This document shows positions 1 to 10,508 of a stretch of 64,000 nucleotides of DNA, piece after piece. The notes under the pieces were generated by a model. The model did not search any database. It saw nothing but the letters and a program-made list of their open reading frames with translations, and was not told where the DNA came from. This DNA comes from Poecilobothrus nobilitatus (Eukaryota; Arthropoda; Insecta; Diptera; Dolichopodidae). Within the stretch, counting starts at the first letter, position 1. Each line of letters opens with the position of its first letter. A program made the translations under genes and the position numbers. The stretch is from NCBI GenBank assembly GCA_947095535.1, contig OX352772.1:252868040-252932039 (forward strand), read 5' to 3'.

Positions 1-1
1 T

Positions 2-490
2 CTTACATTTGATACAGGTACTCAAACAAAATTCTTTTCTAAACGAAATGCATATACAGAAACTGAATTTCCTAAACACAAATCAACATCAACACAGACC
101 AATTTTGTACCTTTAGTTACTGATGATGTGTTTGAATATGACCCTAAAAAAGAACATTCAGATATGGATATCGATTTAACACATTACGATTTGGATGATG
201 AAAATTCATTTAAAAAATTAGCTCGAACTGAAATGTTGAAAGATGAAAAATTGGTGGAAAGACCATCTCTAAGCTCTGATTATCGAATGTTTGAAACACC
301 GAGTGGTGATGTAATTACCGTTGCTGTACCATCTCCTGAAAAGAAGAAGACACTAAGATGGGGCGGCAGTACAATATCCTCAACTATACTCTCACAGTTT
401 CCTGAAACAAAAAAACTAAAACTAAAACCATTACTAAGAAGTCCAAAACTAAGAACTTCATCAACACCGGAATGGACAACATATAAATAG
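2..490 (+). CDS. Polinton protein of unknown function, 5' end outside window
   Basis: The frame is open from the window edge to a TAA at 488-490, giving about 162 residues with no stop. I do not recognise the family. It is acidic in the middle (Asp/Glu-rich around 150-240) and basic toward the C-terminus, with a Ser/Thr-rich tail. An internal codon at 128 is GTG, so the true start lies upstream. It ends 35 bases before the penton-like gene on the same strand, in the spacing expected of a compact Polinton capsid gene cluster, so it probably belongs to that element. No catalytic motif is visible. Confidence 0.5.
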   Translation, partial: LTFDTGTQTKFFSKRNAYTETEFPKHKSTSTQTNFVPLVTDDVFEYDPKKEHSDMDIDLTHYDLDDENSFKKLARTEMLKDEKLVERPSLSSDYRMFETPSGDVITVAVPSPEKKKTLRWGGSTISSTILSQFPETKKLKLKPLLRSPKLRTSSTPEWTTYK

Positions 491-525
491 TGCAACATTT
501 TATGTTTTAGAAGAATTTAACAAAG

Positions 526-1463
526 ATGGATAGTCAAGACGATTTCTATGTAACATTGTTTAGCAATGATAATCTAAAACTATTTCCAGACAACACTTTA
601 GCTTCATTCGAAAATAAATTACCTATTCACTTTGATTTAAGAAATGGAAATTGGAAAGTTGGTCTTTCAGAAATATATCTGAACGATTTCCTACAAACAG
701 AAGAATTTAACAAAAATCAATGTGATTTTATCAATATTGGGCAATATAATGTTTACATAAGAAACATTGAAAAACCTCTTGAAAAATCAAAGTAACTAAA
801 TCTATAGGTTACACATATTATTCATATAACGATTCGGAATTACATTTGGATGATTGGAAATTTAATTTTTTACCAACGCTTATTAAAAATATAACTCCTA
901 ATCTAGGATTTACTCGCAACCAAGTTTTCAAAGAATTTTTTAATGAAGTTTTGACATATATCTCTACTCGTAAATTTTATGATGATGTAACATTTAAAAA
1001 AGTGTCAGAATCTAACCGACGCGATTTAATACGAATATCGCAGACATTTGATGAAAATAGTTTCTATATAAAAGGTAATTACAGTTATAATATCAAAACA
1101 TTATTAACTGAATTATTTCAACAAAAAAAAAATATAAAAAATTTCAAAATAAAATTACCTGAACTATTCAAATTAGCTGTTGCTAATAATAAAGATGAAT
1201 TGAATGGAATGGTGATGATTTATTCAGATATAGTTGAATCATCTGTTTTTGGAAGTAGCAAAGTGCGTGCATTGAGAGCTATCAACATAGAAAATTGTAG
1301 AATACCTACAAATATTGAATTTGAAAATGTCCATTACATACCTATAGAAAAAAATTGTTTTGAAACGATAGCGATTAAAATTTGCAATCAATACGGTGAT
1401 GCAATCAATTTTGTTTCCAGTTACTATCCAACAAAAATTGTATTACATTTTAAAAAGCATTGA
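526..1463 (+). pseudogene. Polinton/adintovirus penton-like minor capsid protein, one frameshift
   Basis: The ATG at 526 opens a protein beginning with the FYVTL...PDNTL..F..KLP...L..W.VGL.EI pattern typical of the minor capsid (penton, vertex) protein of Polintons. The first frame stops at 793-795. The homologous reading continues in another frame from about 783 to the TGA-type end at 1461-1463, so a single frameshift near 783-793 separates an N-terminal third from the remaining 220 or so residues. The protein would form the pentameric vertices of the virion and is predicted to be a single jelly roll, from family knowledge. It lies directly upstream of the small structural genes and the major capsid gene. 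Apart from the frameshift it looks well preserved. Confidence 0.75.
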
Positions 1464-1521
1464 TTGCTCCCCAATTGAAACAATATAAATACTGCTATTC
1501 AAATATGATATCCTGTCAAAC

Positions 1522-1860
1522 ATGGAAAGAGCTTACGTGAGATATTATTCCTCTCAAGTAGGTGGAGGAATCAACGACATTGGGCCTTTATTACAATTTT
1601 ATCCAGCTATACAAAAAGGTCGTGGTTTTGGAAATATATTCAGAAGTTTAATTCGTTACTTAAAGCCCGTTTTTACATCAGGTTGGGACTTAATTAAAAA
1701 AGAGGCTGTCAACACAGTTAAAAATATTTTTAATGATATATCATCTGGTGCAAACATAAAAGAAGCTGTAATTGATCAAAGCAAAGGCAGCATAAAAAAT
1801 TTACGAAAATCAGTAGTTAACCAACTGATTAGATGTATGGTGGAAAACGAAGAGCAATAA
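1522..1860 (+). CDS. Small GRG-motif Polinton structural protein
   Basis: This is an intact 112-residue frame from ATG 1522. The N-terminus has a YYSSQVGGG stretch, followed by KGRGFGNIFRSLIRYLKP, which resembles the glycine-arginine plus amphipathic helix layout of small Polinton/adenovirus minor proteins (pX or pVI type) that sit under the capsid and disturb membranes. The remainder is helical and basic. It sits between the penton-like and the major capsid genes, where such genes usually lie, and its last nine codons overlap the next small frame. The structural role is inference from position and motif; homology was not tested. Confidence 0.55.
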   Translation: MERAYVRYYSSQVGGGINDIGPLLQFYPAIQKGRGFGNIFRSLIRYLKPVFTSGWDLIKKEAVNTVKNIFNDISSGANIKEAVIDQSKGSIKNLRKSVVNQLIRCMVENEEQ

Positions 1861-1976
1861 AAAGACGAAGAACTATAAAAAGACGAGCAATTTCTAAAAA
1901 GACACATTTGAGGTCGAAAAAACGACGAAAAAAGCATATTAAAATCTCTGATATATTAAAATGGAATGTATTATAA
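1833..1976 (+). CDS. Tiny Lys/Arg-rich core-like protein
   Basis: This 47-codon frame starts at ATG 1833 and ends with TAA 1974-1976, overlapping the end of the previous gene by 28 bases in another frame. It starts MYGGKRR and nearly half of the first 35 residues are Lys or Arg, in clusters such as KRRRTIKRR and KKRRKKH. Such composition suits a DNA-condensing core protein (protamine-like, as adenovirus pVII/pX). The C-terminal codons run into an AT-rich repeat, so the natural end may differ. The call is based on composition and location only. Confidence 0.45.
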   Translation: MYGGKRRAIKRRRTIKRRAISKKTHLRSKKRRKKHIKISDILKWNVL

Positions 1977-2083
1977 TGTATAATATGTATATACATGTAT
2001 ACATTATATGTATATACATCATATGTATATGTATATACATTGTATACATTATATGAATGTATAATAATGTATACAATTAAAAA
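1960..2083 (+). repeat. TATACAT-type microsatellite before the capsid gene
   Basis: About 100 bases of alternating TATACAT, TGTATA and related words fill the gap between the basic protein and the major capsid gene. The motif AAAATGGAATGTAT occurs both at 1960-1973 and at 2081-2094, that is, at both edges, so the repeat seems to have expanded between two copies of the same short sequence. The second copy contains the capsid start codon. Confidence 0.6.
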
Positions 2084-2774
2084 ATGGAATGTATGAAATC
2101 TGAACTTGACCTTTTTGCGTCATTACCCGTACAAACAAGTATCTTACGTTCAGAAGAGGTAGCATACAATCCTTTAGCTTCTTTAGAGGCATCACCGTCA
2201 ACTATTGAATTAGTTTCACTTGGAAATGGAGATACATATCGGGATTTATCCTCAACCTACATCAAATTTTAAGTTCAAATATTAAAAAAAGATGGATCAG
2301 TTTGGAGTGCAAACGATAAAATAGGACTCGGAAATGAAACAAGGGCAGCTCCGCAGCCGAGTGTTGTAAATAATTTATTACACTCTTTAATTAAACAATG
2401 TAATGTAACTCTAAATGGAAAAAACATCTCTCCTTCAGACTCCTTATACCATTATAAAACATACTTAACTACTTTACTAAATTATGGTACAGATTCCAGT
2501 CAAACACATCTCGAAGCATCTGGTTGGGAATTGGATACACCAAATGTAAATGATTTTAACAATTCTGGTTCTAAATCAAGACAAAAATCATACAATAATT
2601 CTGCAATAGTAGAATTAATGGGAAAATTACATGTAGATTTCTTCAATACTTCTAAATTACTCTTAAATAATGTTGACATTCGAATTGCTTTAGCATTAGA
2701 GAAACACGATTTTTTTATTGTCTTTAACGATGCCGATAAAAGCTATTTAAAAATTCTCGAAGCTACGTTATACA
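2084..2774 (+). pseudogene. Polinton major capsid (hexon-like) protein, 5' part
   Basis: ATG 2084 starts a frame with the PVQTSI, YNPLASLE and SLGNGDTYRDL patterns of the Polinton double jelly-roll major capsid protein N-terminus. A TAA at 2270-2272 interrupts it. The same frame is then open again to 2774, with recognisable features such as the LKKDGS strand, NGKNISPSDSLYHYK, and the DVRIALxxxxDxF-like region. The coding sequence stops being capsid at 2774, where an LTR retrotransposon begins; the rest resumes at 9517. One nonsense codon therefore precedes the insertion point. The protein would be the building block of an icosahedral shell. Confidence 0.8.
2771..2774. repeat. 4-bp target site duplication TACA, left copy
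   Basis: TACA directly precedes the left LTR start and is repeated at 9513-9516 directly after the right LTR. A 4-bp duplication is the normal integration signature of Ty3/gypsy integrase. Confidence 0.85.
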
Positions 2775-3152
2775 TGTGGGAGACCGACAATTACGCAGTG
2801 GGACCCACTACTAAAATCAAGTAGTGCAACCACTGCCCACAATAAATGATAACTATTCACCATGCTACTCTCTCGATTTTCGTTAAGTTGTTTGTCCGTT
2901 AGGAAAACCACCATGCTACTCTCTCGATTTTCGTTAAGTTGTTTGTCCGTTAGGAAAACCACATGTTTTATAAGAGTTTTGGTCAATAATATAATACTGG
3001 TGGTTAATGTTTTTCAGTTGCTCGATAGCCATCAAGCTTAATAGTAACATTTGAAATTATAATAGTAAATTAAATAAATTATAACAAATTATATAACAAA
3101 TCAAAAGTGTAAATCATATAATAATATACTGTACCTAGTTTGATTTCCTACA
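2775..3152 (+). repeat. Left LTR (378 bp)
   Basis: It starts TGTGGGAGACC and ends TTTCCTACA, matching 9162-9512 along its length. It carries a private 51-bp tandem duplication (second copy begins near 2912) containing CCATGCTACTCTCTCG, absent from the right LTR. Confidence 0.9.
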
Positions 3153-3154
3153 AT

Positions 3155-3172
3155 TGGGGGCTCAACCAGGAT
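3155..3172 (+). other. Primer binding site candidate
   Basis: TGGGGGCTCAACCAGGAT begins two bases after the LTR, starts with TGG as complements of a tRNA CCA end do, and occupies the canonical minus-strand priming position. I cannot name the tRNA with confidence. Confidence 0.5.
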
Positions 3173-3174
3173 TT

Positions 3175-5107
3175 GTGGGATTTTTTTTTCACCAGTTCAT
3201 CAAAACTTAGTGGAATCAACATAAAAGTTATCACAGCGGTCCACAGCGGTACTTTCCCGTTAAAATAACACATGTAAAATAATTATATCAAAATTACAAA
3301 GTACAAAATAACTCAAAAATTACTACTGAAATAACTTTTGAAATAAGAAAACCAACCTATTTAACACAAAATATTCAACCACAGTTGTTAAACCAACTGA
3401 TGTAAAACTAGCTGGAACTGTATTAAATAATTCAACTTTTTAAAAAAAAAAAAAAATCAAAATTCTAAGCAAAATACAACTATTAATTCTATCGAAAATC
3501 GCTGAAAAATAATTACCGAACATCTATTTCTACAAATATATCACCAATTCACAAATTAACACCTGAGCGAAATCATCATCATTACAATTACAACAAAGGA
3601 GACAAAAATAAGAAGAAGTAGCTGACGTCAGTATTGTAGGCAACGTGGGGAAGCGGCATGAAATGGTCACTGCTCATTAAAGTAATCAGCAGTAGCAGAA
3701 CTTAATTGGCAAAATAATAATTGAAAAATAAACCAATGAAAAAAAGGGTATTGTAATTTTTTTTAATTAAGTAAGTAAAACTAATTTCTTTCAAAACCAA
3801 AATTAAATTAAAAAACAATTATATAAAAAAAAAATATAAAAAAGAATATATTATAACAATGTAATTTTTTTTCTTTCGAATTTATTTTAAGTCATGAATA
3901 TATGTATGTAATTTTATAATTTCTTTTGAAAAGAAAACAAAATATATTTAGATATAATTTCTCTTGAAAAAAGAATACATGCAGGTAGAAGTTTAAATGC
4001 TTATAGATATATGTACATCAGGCATACATAATACACGTGCATGTATACTTATATTATTTAAAATAAAAAAAAAATTAAATTAAAATCAACAAATTTATAG
4101 ATTACATATCCACATATTATTTGAAATAAAAAAAAATTTAAATCAAAATTAACAAATTAATATGAAAAATTAATGTATATACGAGTATAGTATGTAAAGT
4201 TTAATTTTATATGAATGTTTTAATAAGTATTATTTTTTTTTTGAAAATTTCTTAATTTCATTTTTAAAATAATAAATTTTATAAAATTTAAAAAATCAAT
4301 TGAATACACATACGTAAATGTCGAAACACCTTTTTAAAAAAAAAAAACAAACATTATATCAAAATTTTAATAAGAAAATATACAACTAAACTGTAAAGTT
4401 ATAAATTAAGCTTGAGGTTTGGATAGAATCACATATTTTTAGAGTGACCATATACTCGCATAAAACATTCGGTATAGAATAACCTTTGGCTTCGGTTCGA
4501 TTTTAAAAATTAACAAGAATTTTTTGTTTTTTTTTATTTTTTATTTTTTTTCTTTCTCCGTTGGAATTAAACAGATAATAACTAAAAGTAGCACCTAGTA
4601 TATCATTGATTTTTTTTTAGATTAAACAAATTTATAACCAAACGAATTTATAAAACTTAATTTTTTAAAAATATTTCGTCAATCATTATAAGTAATTTAA
4701 TTTAAACAAAATTCATGTAACTGCAAGAGACCTGTTACTTTTTGATTAATTACTTTTCACAAAAATTTTTACAAAATTCCAGAATTTAATCACAATTTTA
4801 AAAGTCATAGCGAAGGTGAAACATTTTATCATTTATGAAAATTAGTTATATACATACGTACGCATAGTATTAAATTCGCACTATTATCTCTACTTATATT
4901 AACGTTAAACACGCTTATTCGTATTATACTAAAATTTTCCAAATATATTTTCACATTCGTACATCTTCATATCCATTAACAAAATTTTAAGATTTGTACC
5001 TGTCTATACATACATTCCTCATTCTTGCTGGGGTTAATTCTTGCTGGCCACTGGCCTCATTCTTGCTGAAACAACTGGGGTTAATAGTAGCAGGTCTAAA
5101 AGAGTAA
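3175..5107 (+). other. Untranslated leader of the gypsy element
   Basis: About 1.9 kb of very AT-rich sequence with many A and T runs and no convincing coding frame. A small tandem run around 5027-5085 repeats the words ATTCTTGCTG and GGGGTTAAT. The leader separates the primer site from gag. Confidence 0.6.
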
Positions 5108-5773
5108 TTAAGAGAACTAAAACTCGATGATTCAGGACGCAAACCAATATTAAGGGATAGACTCTTAGAATTTTTCCAACTTGTTAATAACGACGAAGAT
5201 TCTTCATCAGGCGAAGTCACAGTGCTGAGCAGCGCAGGAAAACCCAATAACGTCAATCAAGGTAGTCACTTCACGCTAAGAGACGTTGAAGAGAGCCTGT
5301 TACATTTTTCGGGAACTGACTCAACAGAAATAGGTACTTGGGTCTCAGAACTCGAAAACACGGCTTATACACTAGGCTGGAACGACACTCAAATGTTCAT
5401 CTACGGTAAGCAGTTATTGAGAGGCGCCGTGCAACTTTTTGTCCGCAGTCAATCAAACATTGGTGACTGGAATTCATTAAAACATGAGCTAACAGAGGAA
5501 TTCAGTTCAAAGCTGTCGGCATTAGAAGTTCACAGAATTTTGGTTAATCGTAAGAAAAAGCCAGAAGAGAATTTGCTCGAATACTTATACTCAATAAAGG
5601 ATATTGTAAAATCGATAAACCTAGATGATGAAAGTACAATCGAGTACTTTACAGAAGGAATTTTAGATTCTAGAGCAAATAAAGCCATACTCTACCAGTC
5701 CAAAAATCTGAAAGAGTTAAAAGAGAATATAAAAGTGTACCAGAAAATTAGAGGTACCCAAATGTCGTCATAG
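5108..5773 (+). pseudogene. gag: gypsy Gag (SAP-like start, capsid region)
   Basis: The frame is open from the codon after TAA 5105-5107 to TAG 5771-5773, with no clear ATG near its beginning. The N-terminus reads LRELKLDD.GRK..LRDRLL, resembling a SAP DNA-binding motif found in some insect gypsy Gag proteins. A capsid-like region follows (HFSG....I..W...LE...YTLGW, with a W-SLK-ELT-EF helix pair). The frame continues past the TAG without shift into 50 codons that carry the zinc knuckles, so the TAG is either a nonsense mutation or a readthrough point. The start codon is probably lost or supplied from further upstream. Confidence 0.7.
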
Positions 5774-8700
5774 AAAGGGAATTCTTTTCAACATCGCGCA
5801 GTACACAAAGGGAACGCAGAATTCCGAAAACCTGAAAACACGTTTAATAAAATAAAAAACGAAAATACGGAGTTCAGAAGAAAATGTTTCACGTGCGGAA
5901 GCGAATCTCACGTAGCGAAACATTGTGGGAGAAATTCTAATAAACCCGTGTGCTTTAAATGTAACCAGTCGGGTCACAGGGCATTCGAATGTAATTTAAA
6001 TGATCAACAATTTCAGTGTAAAATTAAAACAGAACCCAGAGGGACCAACGTTTGTGAAGACAGTATCAAACCGGTCAACAGTAAGCTGTTCAAAACAGTC
6101 TTAGTAAATAACGCAAGTTTCGAGGCATTAGTCGACACAGGTTGCGACTTGTGTCTAATAAGGGAGGATACAGTAGAAAAAATAGGTATATCGGCTAGAG
6201 GAACAGAGCGACAAGTTCTAGTAGGATTAAAAAAAGTCGAAATTCTAACGTCAGGAAACGTTACATTGGATATTTCCGTGGACAGACTTAAGTTAAGGGT
6301 AATATTTCATGTGGTAGAAATAAACGATTTAGGGTACGAAGCTATAATAGGAAATAATATACTAAAAATGGTAGATCTGTCGGTTAAAGAAGAAGGAACC
6401 ACATTCACGGTAAAAAGGCTAAGTTCAGTCATAAATGTAGAAAGAAAAAGTCAAGATTCGCCAAAATCTAAAGACGTTTACGCAGAATTCAGAAATTTGT
6501 GTTTGTTGGCAGAAAAAACAGATGCAAAAAGTCACGAGATCGACATGTCTCATTTTACAGAAGAACGTAAAAACGAGGTGGAAGAAATAATAAATAACTA
6601 CTTTCCGTGCAAAACAAACAGATCGCCTATAGAAATGAAAATTATTTTGAAAGATGAAATTCCCGTTCGGGAAGGACCGCGACGCATTTCACATAAAAAT
6701 CAAGAAATTATTCAAAACCAAATCAACGATTGGCAGAAAGAGGGAATTATACAAGAGAGTAACTCCGAGTATGCCGCACCTGTAGTTCTGGTGTCCAAAA
6801 AGGACGGATCAAAAAGACTTTGTTGCGACTATCGTAAATTAAACGCGAAAATCATAAGAGACAATTTTCCAATGGCTTTGATCGATGACATATTGGATCG
6901 ACTACAGAAGGCTAAAATATATACAACGCTGGATTTGAAAAACGGATTTTTTCATGTACCATTAGAGCAAAAGTCCAGGAAGTATACCGCGTTTGTCACA
7001 CCCAACGGACAATATGAATTCCTTTTTGTACCATTTGGAATATCAAATTCGCCAGCAACCTTTTGCAGATTTATAAACGCTATGTTCAGAGATCTAATAA
7101 AAGACGGGGTAATAATAGTATATATGGACGACATAATAATTCCCTCCGTGGACGAAAACGAAAATGTGGAAAAGTTAAAATTAGTGTTGGAAAAAGCTTC
7201 TTCTTATGGTCTGCAGATAAAATGGAGTAAAAGTCAAATGTTAAGGAAAAAAGTAAATTTTTTAGGGTACGTGATAGAAAACGGTACGATCAAACCATCG
7301 ACTGAAAAAATAAAAGCAGTGTCTGAATTCAAACTTCCTGGAAATCGTAAAGCTCTAGAAAGATTTCTCGGCTTGACATCATATTTTCGCAGATTCATAA
7401 GGGATTCTTCAATTATCGCAAAGCCGCTTTCGGATCTACTCCGTAAAGACGCAAAGTTCAAAGTGGAAGTACAGCAGCTAGCAGCACTCGAGCAGCTCAA
7501 AATAGCCCTTACTACTAGTCCAGTGTTGAGGTTGTACAACCCTAAAGCAATAAATGAGATACACACAGACGAATCCATCTACGGTTACGGGGCAGTACTC
7601 CTTCAGAAAGATTCAGAAGACGAACGATTCCATCCAGTTCAATACATGAGTCGAAAGACTAACTCAGCAGAAGAAAAATATCCGTCATATGAGATAGAAG
7701 TGCTTGCGATAATAGAAGCACTTAAGAAATGGAGAATATACCTTCTAGACATAAATTTTAAAATCATTACGGACTGTAATGCGTTCGCGATGAAAAAAGA
7801 AAACGTACCAACAAGGATCGCAAGATGGGCGCTGTACTTGCAAGAGTTTAACTATCAGATAGAACACAGGTCGGGATCAAGAATGAGGCATGTTGACGCA
7901 CTCAGCAGAGTTTCTTGCCTCCTCATAGAAAGCTCTTTAATTCACAGGTTGCGAGAGGCTCAAGCAGGAGACAAGTGGATCCAAGCAATTAAAACAATCC
8001 TGAACGATGGAAAAGATTACAACGATTTTTTCCTTAAACAAAACATTTTACATAAAAATCCAGACAAGGAGCTGATCGTCGTGCCTTCGACCGTGGAGGA
8101 CGAAATCATCTCAATAGCACACAAACAAGGCCACTACGGCGCTACAAAAACGCAAGAATATCTGGAAAAATCATTCTTCATCCAAAATATTGCAGTAAAA
8201 GTAGCCAAAACCTTAAAAAATTGCGTGGAATGCATTATCATAAATTCTAAGGCAGTAGAAAAAGAGGGACTTCTCACACCTATCGATAAACGAACCTCCC
8301 TTTGGAAAGATATCACATCGACCATGCAGGGCCGATGGAAGCAACCCACAAAGCATACAACTACATTCTAGTAGTCGTAGACGCATTCTCTAAGTTCGTC
8401 TGGCTTTATCCCACGAAGGATACAGGGAGCGAAGCAGTGATAGATAGACTACGAAAACAATCATCAGTCTTTGGAAATCCTAAACGAATAATTTCAGACA
8501 GAGGAACGGCGTTCACCTCGGCAAGGTTCAGGGAATATTGCAACAGCAGCAAAATTCAACACCTGCTTATAGCTGCAGGCGTGCCACGCGGAAATGGCCA
8601 AGTGGAGCGTATACATAAGATAGTGGTCCCGATGTTGGCAAAATTAGGATACAATAAGCCCGAAAACTGGTATAAACATGTGGACAGAGTACAACAATTT

Positions 8701-9201
8701 ATAAATAACACACCGCCCAGAAGTACAAAGTTCACATATTTTAGACTATTAACCGGCCTAGAAATGAGGCTGCTGGAAGACTTGGAATTCAGAGAACTAA
8801 TCGACGAAAGTTTATGCGACGAACTAAACGACGAGCGAGAAAAAATAAAAAAGCAGGCGCGTGACAATATTTTAGAAATCCAAAAAGAAAACAAGAAACA
8901 TTTCGACAAGAATTAGAAGCGCGAAATAGAGTACAAGATAAACGATTTAGTCGCGATAAAACGCACACAATTCGGGTCAAGTCTAAAGTTAAAACTAAAA
9001 TTTCTCGGTCCTTACAAAATAACGAAGAAATTAAACCACAGCAGGTACGAAGTAGAAAAATTAGGAGAACAAGAGGGTCCTAGAAGAACCACAAGTGTGG
9101 CAGAATTTATGAAATTATGGAACCCGACAACCGAGTCGGTTGTCGAATCAGGACGGCCGAATGTTGGAGACCCACAATTACGCAGTGGAACCCACTACTA
9201 A
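5774..9201 (+). pseudogene. pol: gypsy zinc knuckles plus Pol (PR-RT-RH-IN)
   Basis: In frame with gag after the TAG. Two CX2CX4HX4C zinc knuckles start at 5885 and 5951. The aspartic protease active site DTG is at 6134-6142. Reverse transcriptase has the YMDD box at 7121-7132 and RNase H its TDES near 7565. The integrase zinc-binding region follows near 8120-8235. A frameshift at about 8299-8302 moves the integrase core to another frame: catalytic Asp at 8320, Asp at 8497 and Glu at 8605 form an intact D,D(35)E triad. A TAG at 8914-8916 then interrupts the frame, which continues with the C-terminal FLGPYKI (GPY/F) module to a stop at 9199-9201 inside the right LTR. Confidence 0.88.
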
Positions 9202-9512
9202 AATCAAGTAGTGCAACCACTGCCCACAATAAATGATAACTATTCACCATGGTACTCTCTCCGTTTTCGTTAAGTTGTTTATCCGTTAGGAAAACCACTG
9301 TTTTATAAGAGTTTTGGGCAATAATATAATACTGGTGGTTAATGTTTTTCAGTTGCTCGATAGCCATCAAGCTTAATAGTAACATTTGAAATTAGAATAG
9401 TAAATTAAATAAATTATAACAAATTATATAACAAATAAAAAGTGTAAATCATATAATAAATAAAAAGTGTAAATCATATAATAATATACTGTACCTAGTT
9501 TGATTTCCTACA
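9162..9512 (+). repeat. Right LTR (351 bp)
   Basis: It starts TGTTGGAGACC and ends TTTCCTACA. It has its own private 25-bp duplication containing AAAAAGTGTAAATCATAT (near 9436-9485), absent from the left LTR, and lacks the left LTR's 51-bp duplication. The pol stop codon lies in its first 40 bases. Confidence 0.9.
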
Positions 9513-9516
9513 TACA
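9513..9516. repeat. 4-bp target site duplication TACA, right copy
   Basis: Identical to 2771-2774; the capsid coding sequence resumes at the next base. Confidence 0.85.
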
Positions 9517-10140
9517 TGGAACATTTAACAATTACTTCTAGCATATTGATAGCACATAATACTGTATTGGAAAAGGCTAACGCGAAATATTTTTTATACA
9601 AGAAGTGAAATCAAAACATTTACAATTCCAGCTAACACTTCCAACATATCATTGGATAATATATTTATAGGGCAAATACCAAAAGCTCTAGTATTTTGTA
9701 TGGTTAATAATGAAAATTTCAATGGTAAAAGATCAAAAAATCCACACCATTTCGATCATCAAAATCTCACACAATTTCAATAATATGTGAATGGAGTGCC
9801 TACACCAAACTCTGCAATTGAAACAAATTTTACATTGAATAATCTTTGCAATTCTCGTGCATATTTAAAATTATTTAGCGGAACAGGTATACATCATTCT
9901 GATAGAGGACATCAAATTTCAAAAGAACTATTTTCAAAGGGTTACACAATACTGGCTTTTGATTTATCAGCGGACGACTCGGGGACAGATACATGTCAAA
10001 GTTTATTAAACCAGGGAGTAGTAAAGATTGAAGCAAGACTGAGTTCTCCATTAACTTCGACATTAACATGTATTGTGTTTGCAGAATTTTATGCTAATAT
10101 AGAAATTGATAAAAATCGTAACGTTTACGTAAATATATAA
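9517..10140 (+). pseudogene. Polinton major capsid (hexon-like) protein, 3' part
   Basis: Capsid coding resumes immediately after the TACA duplication that ends the inserted retrotransposon. A frame change near 9595-9605 and a TAA at 9781-9783 break it; the last segment is open to TAA 10138-10140. Diagnostic elements are a TIPANTSN motif followed by a GQIPKALV strand, the HFDHQNLTQFQ segment, FDLSADDS, and a C-terminal strand ending in VFAEFYANIEID, all typical of the second jelly roll of Polinton major capsid proteins. Together with 2084-2774 it accounts for an essentially full-length but multiply broken gene. Confidence 0.8.
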
Positions 10141-10177
10141 AAAGGAAGTTCGGGCGACCCTTTCACCTCACTTAAAA

Positions 10178-10508
10178 ATGGCATGTGCTATAGTAGATTT
10201 ATCGTTCTGTACGGATGATAACAATACAATATTTGTAAAAAATCTTGTTGTGGTTGGAATAAAAGAAAAATGTAAAACTATTTCAAAAGAATTAAAGTAT
10301 AAATTCCCAACCAGAGATTAAAAAGAACAGAAATCAAGAATTTTTCTTTTGGGCATATGGACAACAACAAAACAACTAATACTTTAATAAAATTTATTGG
10401 AAAAATTCGATATAGTGTTGACAGATAGAAAACTTAAAGTTGAATTTTTAACAGTATACATAAATGGAAATACTCAACTAATTGATATTTCTCATTTACA
10501 AAACAATA
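10178..10508 (+). pseudogene. Polinton IVDL-family protein of unknown function, decayed
   Basis: ATG 10178 opens 47 codons starting MACAIVDLSF, stopping at TAA 10319-10321. Downstream, in shifted frames with further stops, a LLEKFDIVLTDRKL segment (around 10397-10440) looks like the C-terminal half of the same family. The N-terminus (A-IVDL-F...NN...F-K) and the C-terminal LEK..FDI pattern both match the minus-strand gene at 11852-12196, so these appear to be diverged relatives. From memory, similar proteins accompany insect Polintons; the function is unknown to me. It lies between the capsid and protease genes. Confidence 0.45.

Larger units (their letters stand above)
2775..9512 (+). mobile_element. 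Complete Ty3/gypsy LTR retrotransposon inserted in the capsid gene
   Basis: The element is 6.7 kb, bounded by LTRs at 2775-3152 and 9162-9512 and by TACA duplications. Internal order is primer-binding region, long AT-rich leader (about 3175-5105), gag with SAP-like start and two zinc knuckles, protease, reverse transcriptase, RNase H, and integrase with a GPY-type tail; no envelope gene is seen. The LTRs differ at roughly ten aligned positions over about 327 shared bases, so the insertion is not recent. Coding carries two in-frame TAG codons (5771, 8914) and one frameshift near 8300, so this copy cannot make an intact polyprotein without recoding. Confidence 0.9.

Noticed and set aside
8302..8916. 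Integrase of the Polinton
   Set aside because: It lies between the gypsy LTRs, continues the gypsy Pol frame and ends in a GPY module, so it belongs to the gypsy element.
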